Positions 52,100-63,090 of a stretch of 64,000 nucleotides of DNA are shown here, piece after piece. The notes under the pieces are model-generated. The model was not told where the DNA came from. It searched no databases and saw nothing but the letters and a program-made list of their open reading frames with translations. A program made the position numbers and the translations under genes. The DNA comes from Taenia hydatigena (taxonomy: Eukaryota; Platyhelminthes; Cestoda; Cyclophyllidea; Taeniidae). Position 1 is the stretch's first letter. Each line of letters opens with the position of its first letter. Where the stretch lies: contig JADWOT020000001.1 of NCBI GenBank assembly GCA_036345935.2, forward strand, positions 12,280,623-12,344,622. The letters run 5' to 3'.

Positions 52100-55000
52100 G
52101 TAAATCATCTTTTCATTTTGTAGCATTCGTATAAGGCTGATTCGACCATGGTTTAAAAAACCACACTTTGTACTGTTATTTAGGGAACCATGGTCTTTTT
52201 TCCAGCAATTCAATTACAGTTTACTGCACTTGCAGCAAGACGTTTTACCTTAATTTGAATAGGATCACTCTACTGCCGTGACAGGATTCCCATTACCCAT
52301 TTTGCTAACTGCAATCTAATATTCTTTGCACTGATGAAAGCATACGGAAATTGTATTATGGCTCCTACTATGAATAATAAATCTCGCTACAGGCAAAGAA
52401 GCATTGGTGAATTAGTCAGAGTGGTTGTGCCAAGTGCTACTCACATTCAAATATACCTAAGTCAGATGTTAACAAATTGTTGAAACCTCAATTTGAATAT
52501 CCTTGCCATTACCTAAGCGGAATATGGATAGGGGTATTCGATTTCTCTCTCATACAAAATGAGTTTTGTTTCGGCTTACTTCATGTTGCTTTTGCGTTGC
52601 CCTTGTTATGACACCACTGGGGACCTCAGAGTCAAGCGCCCTTGCATGATTCTGTTTAGTGCCGTTTCTGCAGACCCTTCTTTTGTATTTCCCCTTTCTA
52701 ATTTACTTTACATTGGTGGTTTTGAAGCATTAAATGCAAATTATTGCACTGGAACCTTGTTCTTCCTAGGCTCTACTCCGCTTCCAAAGAGCACTGGAAA
52801 CGCTACGTATTTTCAGCAACATTTTCCTCTGATACGTCTTTTAATTGCTAAAAACCTAATTTGCTTTTAATCGAGCTTTGCACATGAAAACCTTTACGCT
52901 TATGCTGAGTTTTAACCTCACCGCATTTCATAAACGCAACTGTGTAGCGATTTAAGGCAGAGTCTGATGTCACGCATGGCGGTCATTCTCTAAGCGTAAG
53001 CAAGAACTATCCTCCTCAGTTGATAATCAGCATTCTACCCAATATGCCTAAAAATATCGTGAGGAAAAATGTAAGCAACCAACAGTGAATAAAGTCAATT
53101 ACAGTGACTCAAGCAGATTATTTAAAAATGCCTCATATTTCCTTTTCAATGGAGACGAACTGCATTTAATTGCCAGCACAAAAAATAAGAGTTGATGGAC
53201 AATAGGCCATCCGGCATTGCGATTGAAAGAACATACGTTTTTAAAGCAGTACAACCGGTTTTTCAGTTGTAACATTGTCCACTCGATTGCGACACATCCT
53301 GACATCAAAGTCAGCACAAAGGGAAAGACTTCACGAAACGAAACGTCATTAGAGATAGTTATTATTGTGTGGAGAGGCTGGCCAGTAGATCTGGAAATGG
53401 AAACACACGCATGCAGACGCTACCTTACGCATATGTATATTCACGCACTTACGTCAAGAGAGAATGCGTCGAAGGTGATTACTTCAGCTTATTATAAGAT
53501 TCTAGCATTCATTGCGATTAATTCGCTGTGAATGAAACATGAATAACAGTCAACCACTTTCACATCTTTTAAGTGGTCAGCCACTTGTGGAGAATCATTG
53601 AGGGATTGAGTCTTTGGTATAACGTAAATCATTGGCGAAAATAGAAACATTCGTTGGCTACAGTTATGAATGGAGCATCTCCCAACTGCCCTTGGCAATC
53701 ACTTAATAAATAGGAGAGGTAGACGCTACTTTGTCTCCCTTTCCATTATGCCTCTAATTATCAACCGATGGTAATTGGTGTAAGATGACGATTTCCCGTG
53801 TAAGTAACCCAAAACTAACCCTTCGTTAAATATACAATTGCATTTTGCAGCATTTGGTTATTCCATTCACTCGCCTGTGACCTGTAAAATGAGCTAAACT
53901 TTAAGACGAGGACTTCAAGTTGTTAATAATTTGCAATGATAAGGAGGACTAAGTTTAAATATCTTGTTGTACGCATTTGAAATTAGTATTCTTCTCACAA
54001 CGCGAATCACATTCCCGCTCAAGCGGATTCATATTAATTGTGGCATTGGAAGCCGTGCCCACCGGAGGTAGCGTTACCTCAACATGAAGTTGGCAGACGG
54101 TTAGCATAACCTAAACATTCATCCTAATAAGTGAGTGAAATAGTTAGTAGGGTGGGTGGAAAAGCTTTGGGATGACTAATGCGTAAGCAGACATTCCGTT
54201 GGCTTTACATTTGGCAGCAACAGGTGCAAGCACATCCAAGCCGGTATTCCCTTCCGCTTCAAAAAGATTCACTATAGCAGGCCCTTGGTCAAGTGCCATG
54301 AGAGCCGTGAAGCACCGCCTCAGATATTTGCACTTTGTGAAGAAATAGTGATGAAAACGTTGGTGTGGTAAGGTCATGCAGAAGACTATGTCCTTTTGGC
54401 TTCCAGTTCTCCTCTAAGTGGAAGACATTTAACTGAACGCAGTGGGTTGGCCAGCCTGCCGGTATACTTCGCGTACTAATGGAGGTGTATATCGTTGGCC
54501 ATCTCTGTGCCAACACATTTTTAAAGGCAGAATCGTCTAGCTAGATTATTGGACACAGCGTTTTGTTGCTTTCTCCATTCAGTTAGAAATCATTCCTAAT
54601 GATTCCTTTTTTAAAGTGCGTGCTATTCACCTCGCAAGCTGTAGACAGTGTGCCACATTTTGTTCAAAATATTTGCCTAAGTATAGTTATAAAACTGAAT
54701 TTGGCCAATGAGAAACCTGCCAAAGATCATTCACATAATTACATTAATCACTTTCTACTTTGCAGACGCATCCGTGCAACAATTCCACCAGGTTTGTGCC
54801 ATCGTAATTTAATCATCACTCTACCAACAATAACAGCTTTTGCTTTTGTAAAATGTCAAAATGTTTGCTCCACTCCCAATCAATGGATCCACAGGGAGCA
54901 AGAGCGCACAATGCTTTGAACACGTACGCCTCTGTCTATCGTAAGAAATGCCGTCTACAGCTGCTGTTTACAAACATAATCCTTGACAATGTTTTCGCCA

Positions 55001-55766
55001 GTGTAAGTAGTCGACTAAACACTGAACAGTAATTAGGTTAGTAGATCAAATATGCACATGTCGTATAATTGTGGTAGAGTGGCATGATAAATTGGATCTT
55101 TTCATCTTCGTGAGTTGCGCGTGTCAGACGTCTGGGACTGGGGACAATACCAAGTAGACGGGAACATAATAGAATAGGGTTGGGACGAATAGCTTATACG
55201 TGGAAGGAATAGAATGTGTCGCGACCGATTCAGCACGCAGCTAAATAGTCGAATTGCCTTACGGCATGGCCCTATCCAAGTCAGTAGATCGGCATTTCAT
55301 TTGGCATGACAAGTGTGGCTTTGGCCATAGCTTTGAACTTCACCCATAACTGGACGGCCCTAACGTTGTTTCTTTTGCAAGGGCGTCACATGCCGCAACC
55401 TCTTAGTCCTAACAGTATGCACTGCGAAAGGGCAACTCAGCGCCTGTTAAAATGGAAAAGGAGTAGGTGTGAGTAATGTGAATTAGCCATACAAACACAA
55501 ACGCAGATGTAAGTTAACAGTTGAGGACGGACTAACGCACGTGCTTTTGTTCCGAGGTGGGCATCCGCCTTCAGCACAGAAACTGACAAGAATCATTAAT
55601 AGGGCGAATGAGGATGCAGATGGTATTCAAAGGCAATTGCAGAATATTGAAGCGAGAGTAATGTGCGAATTCGTTGCAATGTATGTCTGGTGCATAGTGG
55701 AGTGGTAGTTTACTTGGATTAAACAGGTTACAGTTATTTGGCTATCATTTATTGCATTTCTTCTAG
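52100..55766 (+). other. Intron 1 of the FN3 receptor
   Basis: No coding exon recognised. A 103-codon frame at 52559-52870 has no splice support. From about 55.28 kb the intron carries the repeated flank (cattTGGC and ACTGGAC words, then cagttgaggac) that also precedes the decayed copies. Confidence 0.5.
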
Positions 55767-56129
55767 CTCCAACCAACATCACATTTCTTCCGATGCGTAC
55801 TTTCGAGCTGTTGGTGAAATGGAAGATAACGGGTGACCAGGATCCAGCAAGTGAGTTTGTAGCATACATCGTAGGGATGGAGAAGCGCAAATACTGCAAG
55901 TCCAACAAGGAAAATCAGTGCGTGATTTGCAGTCTCGCACCACTTGTTCCCTATGAAGTTTGTGTTCGGAACTGCCACCGAGAAACTGCGATCGTGGAAG
56001 CTGTATCCTCTTCCATCGAAGGCGCACAACTCGTGTCAAGCAATGTCCTCGAGATCGCCAATATCTTCAATGCAAGCAACTACACATGCAGCAATGCCAC
56101 CTGCGATAACACAACCATTCCGATGAGAG
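55767..56129 (+). CDS. FN3 receptor, exon 2: first FN3 domain
   Basis: A 363-bp exon bounded by a strong acceptor (tttcttctag) and GAGAG|GTGAG, phase 1 at both ends. It begins APTNITFLPMRTFELLVKW, with the tryptophan of strand C, continues FVAYIVG, and has the Y-x-V-x-V-like PYEVCVRNC of strand F. These are fibronectin type III hallmarks. About 30 residues follow the domain, with a C-x4-C pair (YTCSNATC). Seven cysteines are present and six match exon 3, suggesting disulfide-stabilised ectodomains. Five N-glycosylation sequons (NIT, NAS, NYT, NAT, NTT) fit an extracellular location. Ligand unknown. Confidence 0.87.
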
Positions 56130-57061
56130 GTGAGAAATATTGACTCGTTGCCCTGCTTACGAAGCATATCTATGATTAGGCAGTAATAATGCACCGTCTT
56201 TGTAGCATCGATTGAAGACATGAGTGATTTTGTATTAAAAGTGGGACGAAATATGAAGTAGTGGAGTTGGCCAAAGCTTACGTGAGCTCACTGCATGCAT
56301 TGTGCACCAGGTGTATTTGGTTTATTAGTCTTTCTGTTTGGCTGCGTGTACATTTTATAGCCTCCCTTTTGCATAAATCCATCCTCATGGCAATGTGTTC
56401 ATCAAATATTGTCCTGGTTTTGTCCTCCTCAATTGCGATTTTCCATGCTTTGCCTCACTTTCTCATTCTGCTTGTAATTTGTATGCTACTGCTCACTGCT
56501 GGTGAATTTAAGGGATCGAATACGCAGAATGCAATGGTCGTCTGTGTACACTGGTGTCATTTTATGTGCCTAACGAGAATAGCGTACAATCCATCTGGAC
56601 TGAAGGTGCACGCGTCTTTTTTCATTCGTAGTCATAGGCCAGAGATATTTGTGAGTCAAAGCAGTCGATTGGAAGCTGAACACTGTTTGGAAGGGATGAA
56701 AGAAGGAATGCAGTATCCATCGCGCATTTATTGGAGGGGTGACATAAGGTGGTGTCGACCACTGCACATTTATCATAGTGGTTTGTAAAGAGCAGTGTTC
56801 TGGGACTTCGACCATTGTCCCAAAGCAACTTAGTGTCACTGCATCACATTTTGCTGCAGCAAGCATTGATTTGACTTTGGGTAGCGCTTTGTAGGAGTAA
56901 GAGGTAAGTGCACACTGCATGTACAGTGTTGGTGGTGGGATTATCTTGCAGCGCACTCAAAGTCTGGTGCATACTTCGGCATGATGAGCCACTTCTACAT
57001 TAGTTCACAGGAAGCAAGCAGGCACCAGGTCTTTCACTGTTAAACACTTCATACCTTTTAG

Positions 57062-57424
57062 GTCCAACTATCACCAATGTGACTGTTACGGGTCATACTG
57101 CAGTGACGGTATCATGGAGAGATCTAGGTGGCCCTGGTTGGGGAGCGTTCCTATTTGCATACATCGTAGGATCGGAGGAGAAGAATTGCAAAGCGAAGTT
57201 TGAGACAGGGTGCACCATTCACGGTCTATTGCCAAACATTCCCTACAAGGTGTGTGTTCGAAACTGTCTCCTAGGTGTGGATGTCGCGATGGCTGTCCCG
57301 TCCTCTATCAAAGGCGCTCAGCTTGCATCAAGCAACGGGGCACTAGAGTTTGGCCTTATTGATGGAACAGGCAAAATTCCTTGCAGCGATGCTGACTGCA
57401 AAAACATAACTATTCTTATGGAAG
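57062..57424 (+). CDS. FN3 receptor, exon 3: second FN3 domain
   Basis: Also exactly 363 bp and phase 1-1, from cctttta|g to GGAAG|GTAAGA. It reads GPTITNVTVTGHTAVTVSW, FAYIVGSEEKNCKAKFETGC, LLPNIPYKVCVRNC and SSIKGAQLAS, closely parallel to exon 2, then a tail with IPCSDADCKNIT. The equal length and phase show exon duplication. Six cysteines are shared with exon 2. Sequons NVT and NIT are present. Being symmetric, either FN3 exon could be skipped without shifting the frame. Confidence 0.87.
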
Positions 57425-59164
57425 GTAAGAAATGCTGACTTGTCGATTTCGTACAAAAAGCATATCTGGTGAATGTGCAATGTTAGTTGACCGTTTGATT
57501 GGCACTGGCACTTGAATAGAAGGCGTCGATCGCAGTCCATGTATGACACAAAAGTTCACAGTAGAGTAGGGATTCGGGAATTGACAGAAGTCTGAGTGAC
57601 CTCACTTCCTATATTGTGTCGCAGACGCATTGGAAGGAGTGGTGCCGGTGTTCGTGTTAGAGCACAAATATGAAGTCATTGGGCTGGACAGATGTGGTGC
57701 TGGTGTTGGTGGTGGTGGCGATGGTGGCGGTCTAGTTACTTCCAATGGCCTTATCAACTGTGTGGATGCATAGATTTTCTTTTACTGAAATTCATTCGCA
57801 ATGTAGAAGTAACTAAACATTGTCTAGTGTTTAGCGATGTAGCTATTGCTGCCATCATCGCTCTTTACTTCCACGTCGTCTCACTACCCTTCACACAATC
57901 ACCATCCAAATATTCTTGCTTTTCCTTATGCTACTTGCCATATTTTATTTGCACCTTCTTTAATATTGTCGAATATTCCTTCTTTCTGTACTTTCTTCCT
58001 TTTTTGATTTTCTTATTCTTTGGAGAAATATTTATGCCCTACGATCACATGGATATATTCCACAACATCTCCTCACCTGGCCTATCTGTGGTGGCTTTAA
58101 TGAAACCTTCTTTCTTATCAGTGAAATACGCGAACCGGATGTAGACACCTGGGATGCTTTGTACATTTCTGTCTCCCTCCGGTCGTGGCATTCGGCGTAT
58201 CTCAGGAGACTCGCATGCTACCTTGCCTTCCTGAGATTGAGGATTGATGAACTGTTTCGGTGCATAGGTACGAACGAAGCATTTCATGAGTAAGATCACA
58301 TGATGATGGAATGCTGAAGCCTAAGAACTGATCAGATTGGTTGAATGATGAACCACACGTGACGATCCGCAGCCACCGTCGAGTAGTGATCGGAATTAAT
58401 GCAGCATTGTGAGTCGTGGGTGTCAGACTTCTGAGACTTGGGACAGTTTAAGCAGAGAAGGATAAGATAGAATAGAATGCAGTGGAGATACAAAGAGTAA
58501 GAGGAGATCATGCAATATACCCTCGGCTACTCTGTACCCAGAGCAGAATGTCCTTTTTGCATTTCCCCACAGCCTCATTCTAGTCAAGAATTCGGCTGTT
58601 CATTTGGCTTGACCAATGCAACTTTGCTTCGCTCACAACTGGACAACCCTGCCATTCCTGTTTAATGAATCGCAAGAAAGAACTGCATATTTGCTGTTAC
58701 ACGCTGCTTGAAACAGCGACGCACTTTTCGATAAAAATGGATACGCGCGTGTGTGTTGCTAAAAAGCCAACATGCAAAATGTAAAGGAATATTGTCTAAG
58801 CAGTTGAGAGCCGGTCCCTAAGCACTCATCGTTTCACAAGCTGTAAGTATTTGAGCCTGCTTATTTAACGAGCATTTATATGTGAGGTTTGTACGTAGGT
58901 GCGGAGGTTATTTAAATGAGATTGGTGGCTGTTCGGACACATACATGTGAAAGTGTGAGACTGTGATTGACTCGATAATGTCGCGCTCCTGGTGGAAACG
59001 TGGAATTAACATGACCCAAAATGTAGTAATTTGCTTGCCACTACAAGCCTGTTAGATGAGACGCAGTCCCAGTAACAGTGTTGTTTTGTCGTAACACACG
59101 TCAAGACCATAATGCAGCGATGGTAATTGTGATGGGAATTAGTAGCAACATATAGGGAGTTTGG

Positions 59165-59460
59165 CTCACACGGTAATAGGGAAGGCAACGAATGCCAAGG
59201 ATGCAATGGGCGCGTTGGCTGCATGTGTCGCAGGATTTGAAGGGAAACAGTGCAAGACAAAAATATGGACGAATGCACGAGCGCCGGTCTTTTACTCTAT
59301 ATTCCCTACAAAGAGTGTGTTCGAGCGCCTCAACCAAATGCAATGACCAGACCGGCTGCATAGTCTTCGTTTGCAAACCTCCAAGTTGAGTCATAGGCAG
59401 ATCTATTTGACTTCAGCATCGACTTCAATTTATGCTTGTAGCAATGCCATTCTTACGGTG
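59165..59460 (+). pseudogene. Decayed FN3 exon copy 4 (inside intron 3)
   Basis: Readable as GALAACVAGFEGKQCKTKIW (intact: GAFLFAYIVGSEEKNCKAKF), then FPTKSVFERL where the intact exon has IPYKVCVRNC, and a tail IYACSNAI before a mutated donor region. The frame changes and the acceptor is gone. Confidence 0.7.
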
Positions 59461-59680
59461 TGTGAGAAGTACCCATTTGTTGTGTCCCACATGAAGCATG
59501 TCTAGTGAATGTCCACTTGCACTTTGGTAGATGGTGATAACAGAAATAAAATGCCGTGGCATTATGTTGGGTGTGAAATGCATGCCCCAGTGTAAATGTT
59601 AGCCATCGCAGCTTAAACATGAAGTCGGTGTGAATCCACTGTGTGACCTCTGCTCTGATTGCATCGCAATGGTTTCGCAG

Positions 59681-59918
59681 TGGAATTGTGTGGGAGGACA
59701 GGCATAAAGTTAGGAAGCGAATCAGAGACATATTTTCTTTAGATGCACTCTACAAAAATAGGCACATTTGCGGCTTTGGTGTCTGCAAAAACGGATCCAG
59801 TCCAAATTGCATTTCCTTAAATTTTCCTGGTCATCTTCAGAATTGGTGTGTCTTTACTGTTGTACTGAATAACACTTTTGTGGCACCCTCTTCAACTGTG
59901 ACTTTGGCACAACAGTGA
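59681..59918 (+). pseudogene. Divergent FN3-like run, probably not spliced in
   Basis: After a usable acceptor, the open frame includes VWEDRHK, HICGFGVCKNGSSPNC and NWCVFTVVLNNTF. This parallels strands C to F of the intact exons, including two of the conserved cysteines. Entering at the phase 1 used by this gene meets a stop, and no donor precedes the TGA. It may be an older broken copy. A different acceptor cannot be excluded. Confidence 0.4.
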
Positions 59919-60042
59919 ACCGACCCATTGGAGTCTGCCTCCATTACTTTGTTTTATGAACTTTGACCGCGTGCAGACTTTGTACAGCTTTGCTTCCCTA
60001 ATCTTGACCTTCGCTTACAAATACTATTTCACACGCTCACAG

Positions 60043-60208
60043 ATTTTGATTCTTCAGTCACGGATAATCGACTGCTAAAAATCCTGCTGGGAATATTCAT
60101 TCCTCTGATCGTCATACTCCTCCTAGTCCTGCTTTTCATCTTCCGCAAGCGAATTCCATTCTTCAATCATTCGTGTTATAAGGATTCACCTGCGTTCGAT
60201 GATGAACG
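60043..60208 (+). CDS. FN3 receptor: transmembrane exon
   Basis: Joined in phase 1 to exon 3, it codes DFDSSVTDNRLLK, then a hydrophobic segment of about 22 residues (ILLGIFIPLIVILLLVLLFIF) and the basic stop-transfer RKR. A short cytoplasmic stretch ending SCYKDSPAFDDER follows. It is a textbook single-pass type I anchor after a signal peptide and FN3 domains. Acceptor cacgctcacag and donor CG|GTGAG are good, leaving phase 2. Reading past the donor gives CGG TGA, so keeping the intron ends the protein after the same arginine. Confidence 0.83.
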
Positions 60209-61081
60209 GTGAGTTTTATTTCTATCTTCTATTTCCCTTAACCAGCCTTGTTTATTTGTTGTTGTGTTTGTTTTTATGGTGACGATACCAATTCCTATGG
60301 ATCAATGCGCGTATGGCTGTCCTTTCGACAAATTTTGCTAAGAGTGAATCTTGCTCTAATGCCCCTAGTACCACTTTGTGTTCACCGTGTTCTTTTAATT
60401 CTTGCACAGTGCCCTCTCCTTGATTGAATGCTGCGATGCTCCTGGTCATAAGGGCCCACCAAACCTTATTTCCCATAGTTGATGCGTGTGCATCCCATTA
60501 ATGCAATCGTTATCGCACCAGTTTAGAGGGTGTGCAACATCGCCTTAGCCATCAATCAGCACTGTGGCATCGGCTTACGAGTCACCCTGCCCTTGTTCCT
60601 GTCCCCACGTATGGAAAGATTGTCTTTAAATGTTTGTGCTAGCAAACAGAGGTTCGGTTGTACAAAGCTGAAATCGCTTTGGCTGGGCCGTCCACTGATT
60701 AGAAATGCGGTGATGGAAACGAGTTCCTGAATTGCCGCATTTCTTCTGACAATTAGCTTTTGTAGAAGAGCTTATTTTGAAAAAGAAACGTTTAATTTGG
60801 GTCCACATAGTGCACTTTATTTGCCCACTTCTTCTTGTCGATTCCTTTCGCTTCAATGTTGCTTCATTAACTCTGTGGGTTCTCTTACGCTCCGCTCTCA
60901 ATCCATACACTCTTCAACAAATGCTTCAACAACGTTGTAATGCACGTCCATAAATAGCGCAAATGTTGTGTCCGTTTTGGCTCTTAATTATTTTCATGTA
61001 AATGTAAATGTATTTGAATATGTGACGAACAGAATTTTATGAAAGCATATTGTGTGACCCATTCTTGTATTTTGCATTCAG

Positions 61082-61115
61082 GTCCACTGCTGCCGCCACC
61101 ACCAAAGGAAAGTGA
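61082..61115 (+). CDS. FN3 receptor: short alternative tail or cassette exon
   Basis: After ttttgcattcag, in phase 2, it codes RSTAAATTKGK and a TGA. Alternatively GGAAA|GTGAAT is a plausible donor, making a 30-bp phase 2-2 cassette of ten codons. With the TGA used, the receptor is 333 residues with a tail of about 35 residues and a possible poly(A) signal at 61470. Small size keeps confidence modest. Confidence 0.45.
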
Positions 61116-61469
61116 ATAACTCTCTGCTTAGCTGAATTGTGAGTGAATTGTGAAATGAGCTAACAACCGCTCGCTTTATCCTGCCGATTGGTGCTAGCAC
61201 AGAGGAATGCACTTATAACAAAGCGCTCTGGAATGCGATTTCACCGTTCACTATGCACATAAACTTCTCATGTAAAATTGCAGTTTGCACAAAGTACTTA
61301 AATAGGAGAGCAAATTGTCAGCAGCCAAAACATGCTAATCGTTTCTGCACATTGTGCTAACGATGTCGATACTTTCTCCCTTTCAGAAAAGAAAGCATCA
61401 GCTCGATCGAACAGAAACATGAGCCAGCAGATTGTTCGCTATTTCAAATTTCCTTTTGTATTTTCTTTC

Positions 61470-61475
61470 AATAAA
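61470..61475 (+). terminator. Candidate poly(A) signal for the short receptor form
   Basis: AATAAA lies about 355 bases after the TGA of the short tail exon, in a T-rich stretch (ttttctttcaataaataat). Confidence 0.35.
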
Positions 61476-61829
61476 TAATATTGTCGTAATATTTTGCGGT
61501 GAATCAGTTTGGTGCTTCACGGCATTTGCTGGGGGTAAAAGCTTCCGATATCCCCAGATTTGAACTGCTTCTTTCACCATTGCATGACTAATTAACTTGT
61601 CTTTAACTCAAATAGTGTTGTCGGAATTATACCCGACTACTTTTACTAAAGAATAGATTTCAATTATCGTATGCACTTCTCACTGTCACTTTATTTTTGT
61701 TTTTGTGAATACCCACCAAACTGATATAGCTTATCATGAACTTTCGAAATGCTTCAGATGCCTTAGAAGAAGGCTCACAGACCATTCCAGTGTTTATGCC
61801 CTTCAGTTTCTGTTTCTATGCCATTTCAG

Positions 61830-61940
61830 GGGGAAAATACATATGTTTTGCGTAGCAGAAGGCAGCAACGAAGGCACTGGAGTTCTCCATTTTTTGGCAG
61901 CAAATCATTTGACAAACGCTCATGAGGCGAAATTCGCTAA
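61830..61940 (+). CDS. FN3 receptor: possible cassette exon (phase 2-2)
   Basis: Bounded by tgccatttcag and GCTAA|GTAAAT, it is 111 bp and symmetric in phase 2, the same phase as its neighbours. It would code GKIHMFCVAEGSNEGTG and about 20 more residues without a stop. I recognise no domain, so it rests on splice geometry alone. Confidence 0.25.
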
Positions 61941-62034
61941 GTAAATGCAATCAAAAAGAAAGGGAAAGCCAATTTCTGTGGGTGGCCTAATTCGAGTCAA
62001 AAGTAATTGTTTTCTTTCCTTCGTGCGTTTTAAG

Positions 62035-62281
62035 TCACTTTATCTTGCCAATGCAGATGCAGTTGCCTCGATCTCCCATTCCGAATGTTAATTGTTGGCA
62101 CTTACCTTCGAACACTAAAATATTAAAAATGTACCGCCGGTTTGAAAAGCAGGACAGCGGATTAAACCTTTTGCTAGAAGAGGACCTAGAATACACTGAA
62201 GTTAGAGAGAATCAGCGTCTCGGTCTCCTTATATTTGTACCGTTTCCTATTAGCCCACATCTGTGGACATGTCCCAACTGA
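62035..62281 (+). CDS. FN3 receptor: exon like a receptor tyrosine phosphatase juxtamembrane segment
   Basis: After a pyrimidine-rich acceptor (tttctttccttcgtgcgttttaag) the phase 2 frame reads HFILPMQMQLPRSPIP, then FEKQDSGLNLLLEEDLEYTE and VRENQ. Receptor protein tyrosine phosphatases have a P-I-P start, a helix, then a D-S/N-x-x-L-x-x-E-y/f-E-x-L-x-x-V-x-x-N/D-Q pattern just before the catalytic domain, and this fits well. Spliced directly to the transmembrane exon it stays in frame. The catalytic motifs (KNRYxN, HCSAGxGRTG) are not seen to 64 kb, so they must lie beyond or be absent. Donors after ENQ are weak, and the frame otherwise ends at 62281. Confidence 0.42.
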
Positions 62282-63090
62282 AACAACCTAATCGGTTTAA
62301 AGAAATCAAAGCGAAGAGAAGGTAAAAGAGAAAAGGCCACACTAATTTTAGCAATGACGTATGTTCATTCTTTCAAGGATGGCTTAAGATCTGTAATTCT
62401 AACTATCCTGCCTCTACCGCTGCCAGCGAAGAATATTGCTACTCTCTCGTGCCTTCCACAGCTAGTTGTGATCGGCCACAATGGGCGTCAGCATCAGCCA
62501 CGACGTTGGCATGCATGAATGCTGCGCCACCTTAACTCAGTTTTGCTATTGACTGAGAAGACCAGACCTGTACTGCCACAAAGTTGGTAATACATTTCTT
62601 TCGAGACTCGTTTCAAAGCAGGGTTGCTAACTGGATAGCCGTTTAGTTCAGACATCAACTCCGACTGCCCCAATGTGTTTCAAATGCCCCATGGTATAAT
62701 GACAAACTCGCTAATTCCGCTGATCTTGGTCGCCTACGTCGCTAGATGCTTGACAGATCATCAAATTCCGGTTTTACTACCCCAGAGATCAAGTTAGCCT
62801 CATTTTCTATCCTGTTTATTGCCGAACAACTTTTATCACCGGTCTGGGTCTCCGGCAAACTGAGAATTGTCCATGTAGCTTTCTACTCATCTCGAATGTA
62901 GCCAAATTGAAAGTAAACTTGCTGACTTTTCCCACCACTTGCAACAAGATTCGGATCACTGCCTCTTCCACAAGGTTATTTTGGCAGAAAGCGAGGTAGT
63001 AGTTGAAAAGAGAACTTTGATGGATTTCGCAAGGGGAAGAAATCTGAATGATGAAGTGAAATTTGAGTAAAAAACTGGCTTAAGACGCGA
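62282..63090. other. No supported gene; possible upstream part of the retroelement
   Basis: Frames are short and broken. The stretch may be the gag/protease part of the element at 63.1-63.85 kb, but I recognise no zinc knuckle or protease motif. Confidence 0.3.

Larger units (their letters stand above)
57425..60042 (+). other. Intron 3 of the FN3 receptor
   Basis: Contains a GGT-rich low-complexity tract near 57.69-57.74 kb, the repeated flank at about 58.0-58.8 kb (its first part matches 46.5-46.65 kb), a decayed FN3 exon at 59.16-59.46 kb, and a more divergent FN3-like run at 59.68-59.92 kb. Pyrimidine-rich stretches give a long frame at 57.7-58.1 kb that I do not regard as coding. Confidence 0.55.

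Noticed and set aside
56261..56788. 175-codon plus-strand frame
   Set aside because: It lies in intron 2 of the FN3 receptor and matches 45.3-45.95 kb at the DNA level, where the frame is not kept.
52024..57424. Identity as an EG95/TSOL45-type oncosphere antigen
   Set aside because: Exon layout is similar, but the FN3 sequences, cysteine pattern and basic cytoplasmic tail do not match that family as I know it.
57692..58144. 150-codon plus-strand frame
   Set aside because: It starts in a GGT-rich tract and runs through pyrimidine-rich intron DNA; the hydrophobic composition is a by-product and part of it matches intron sequence at 46.5 kb.
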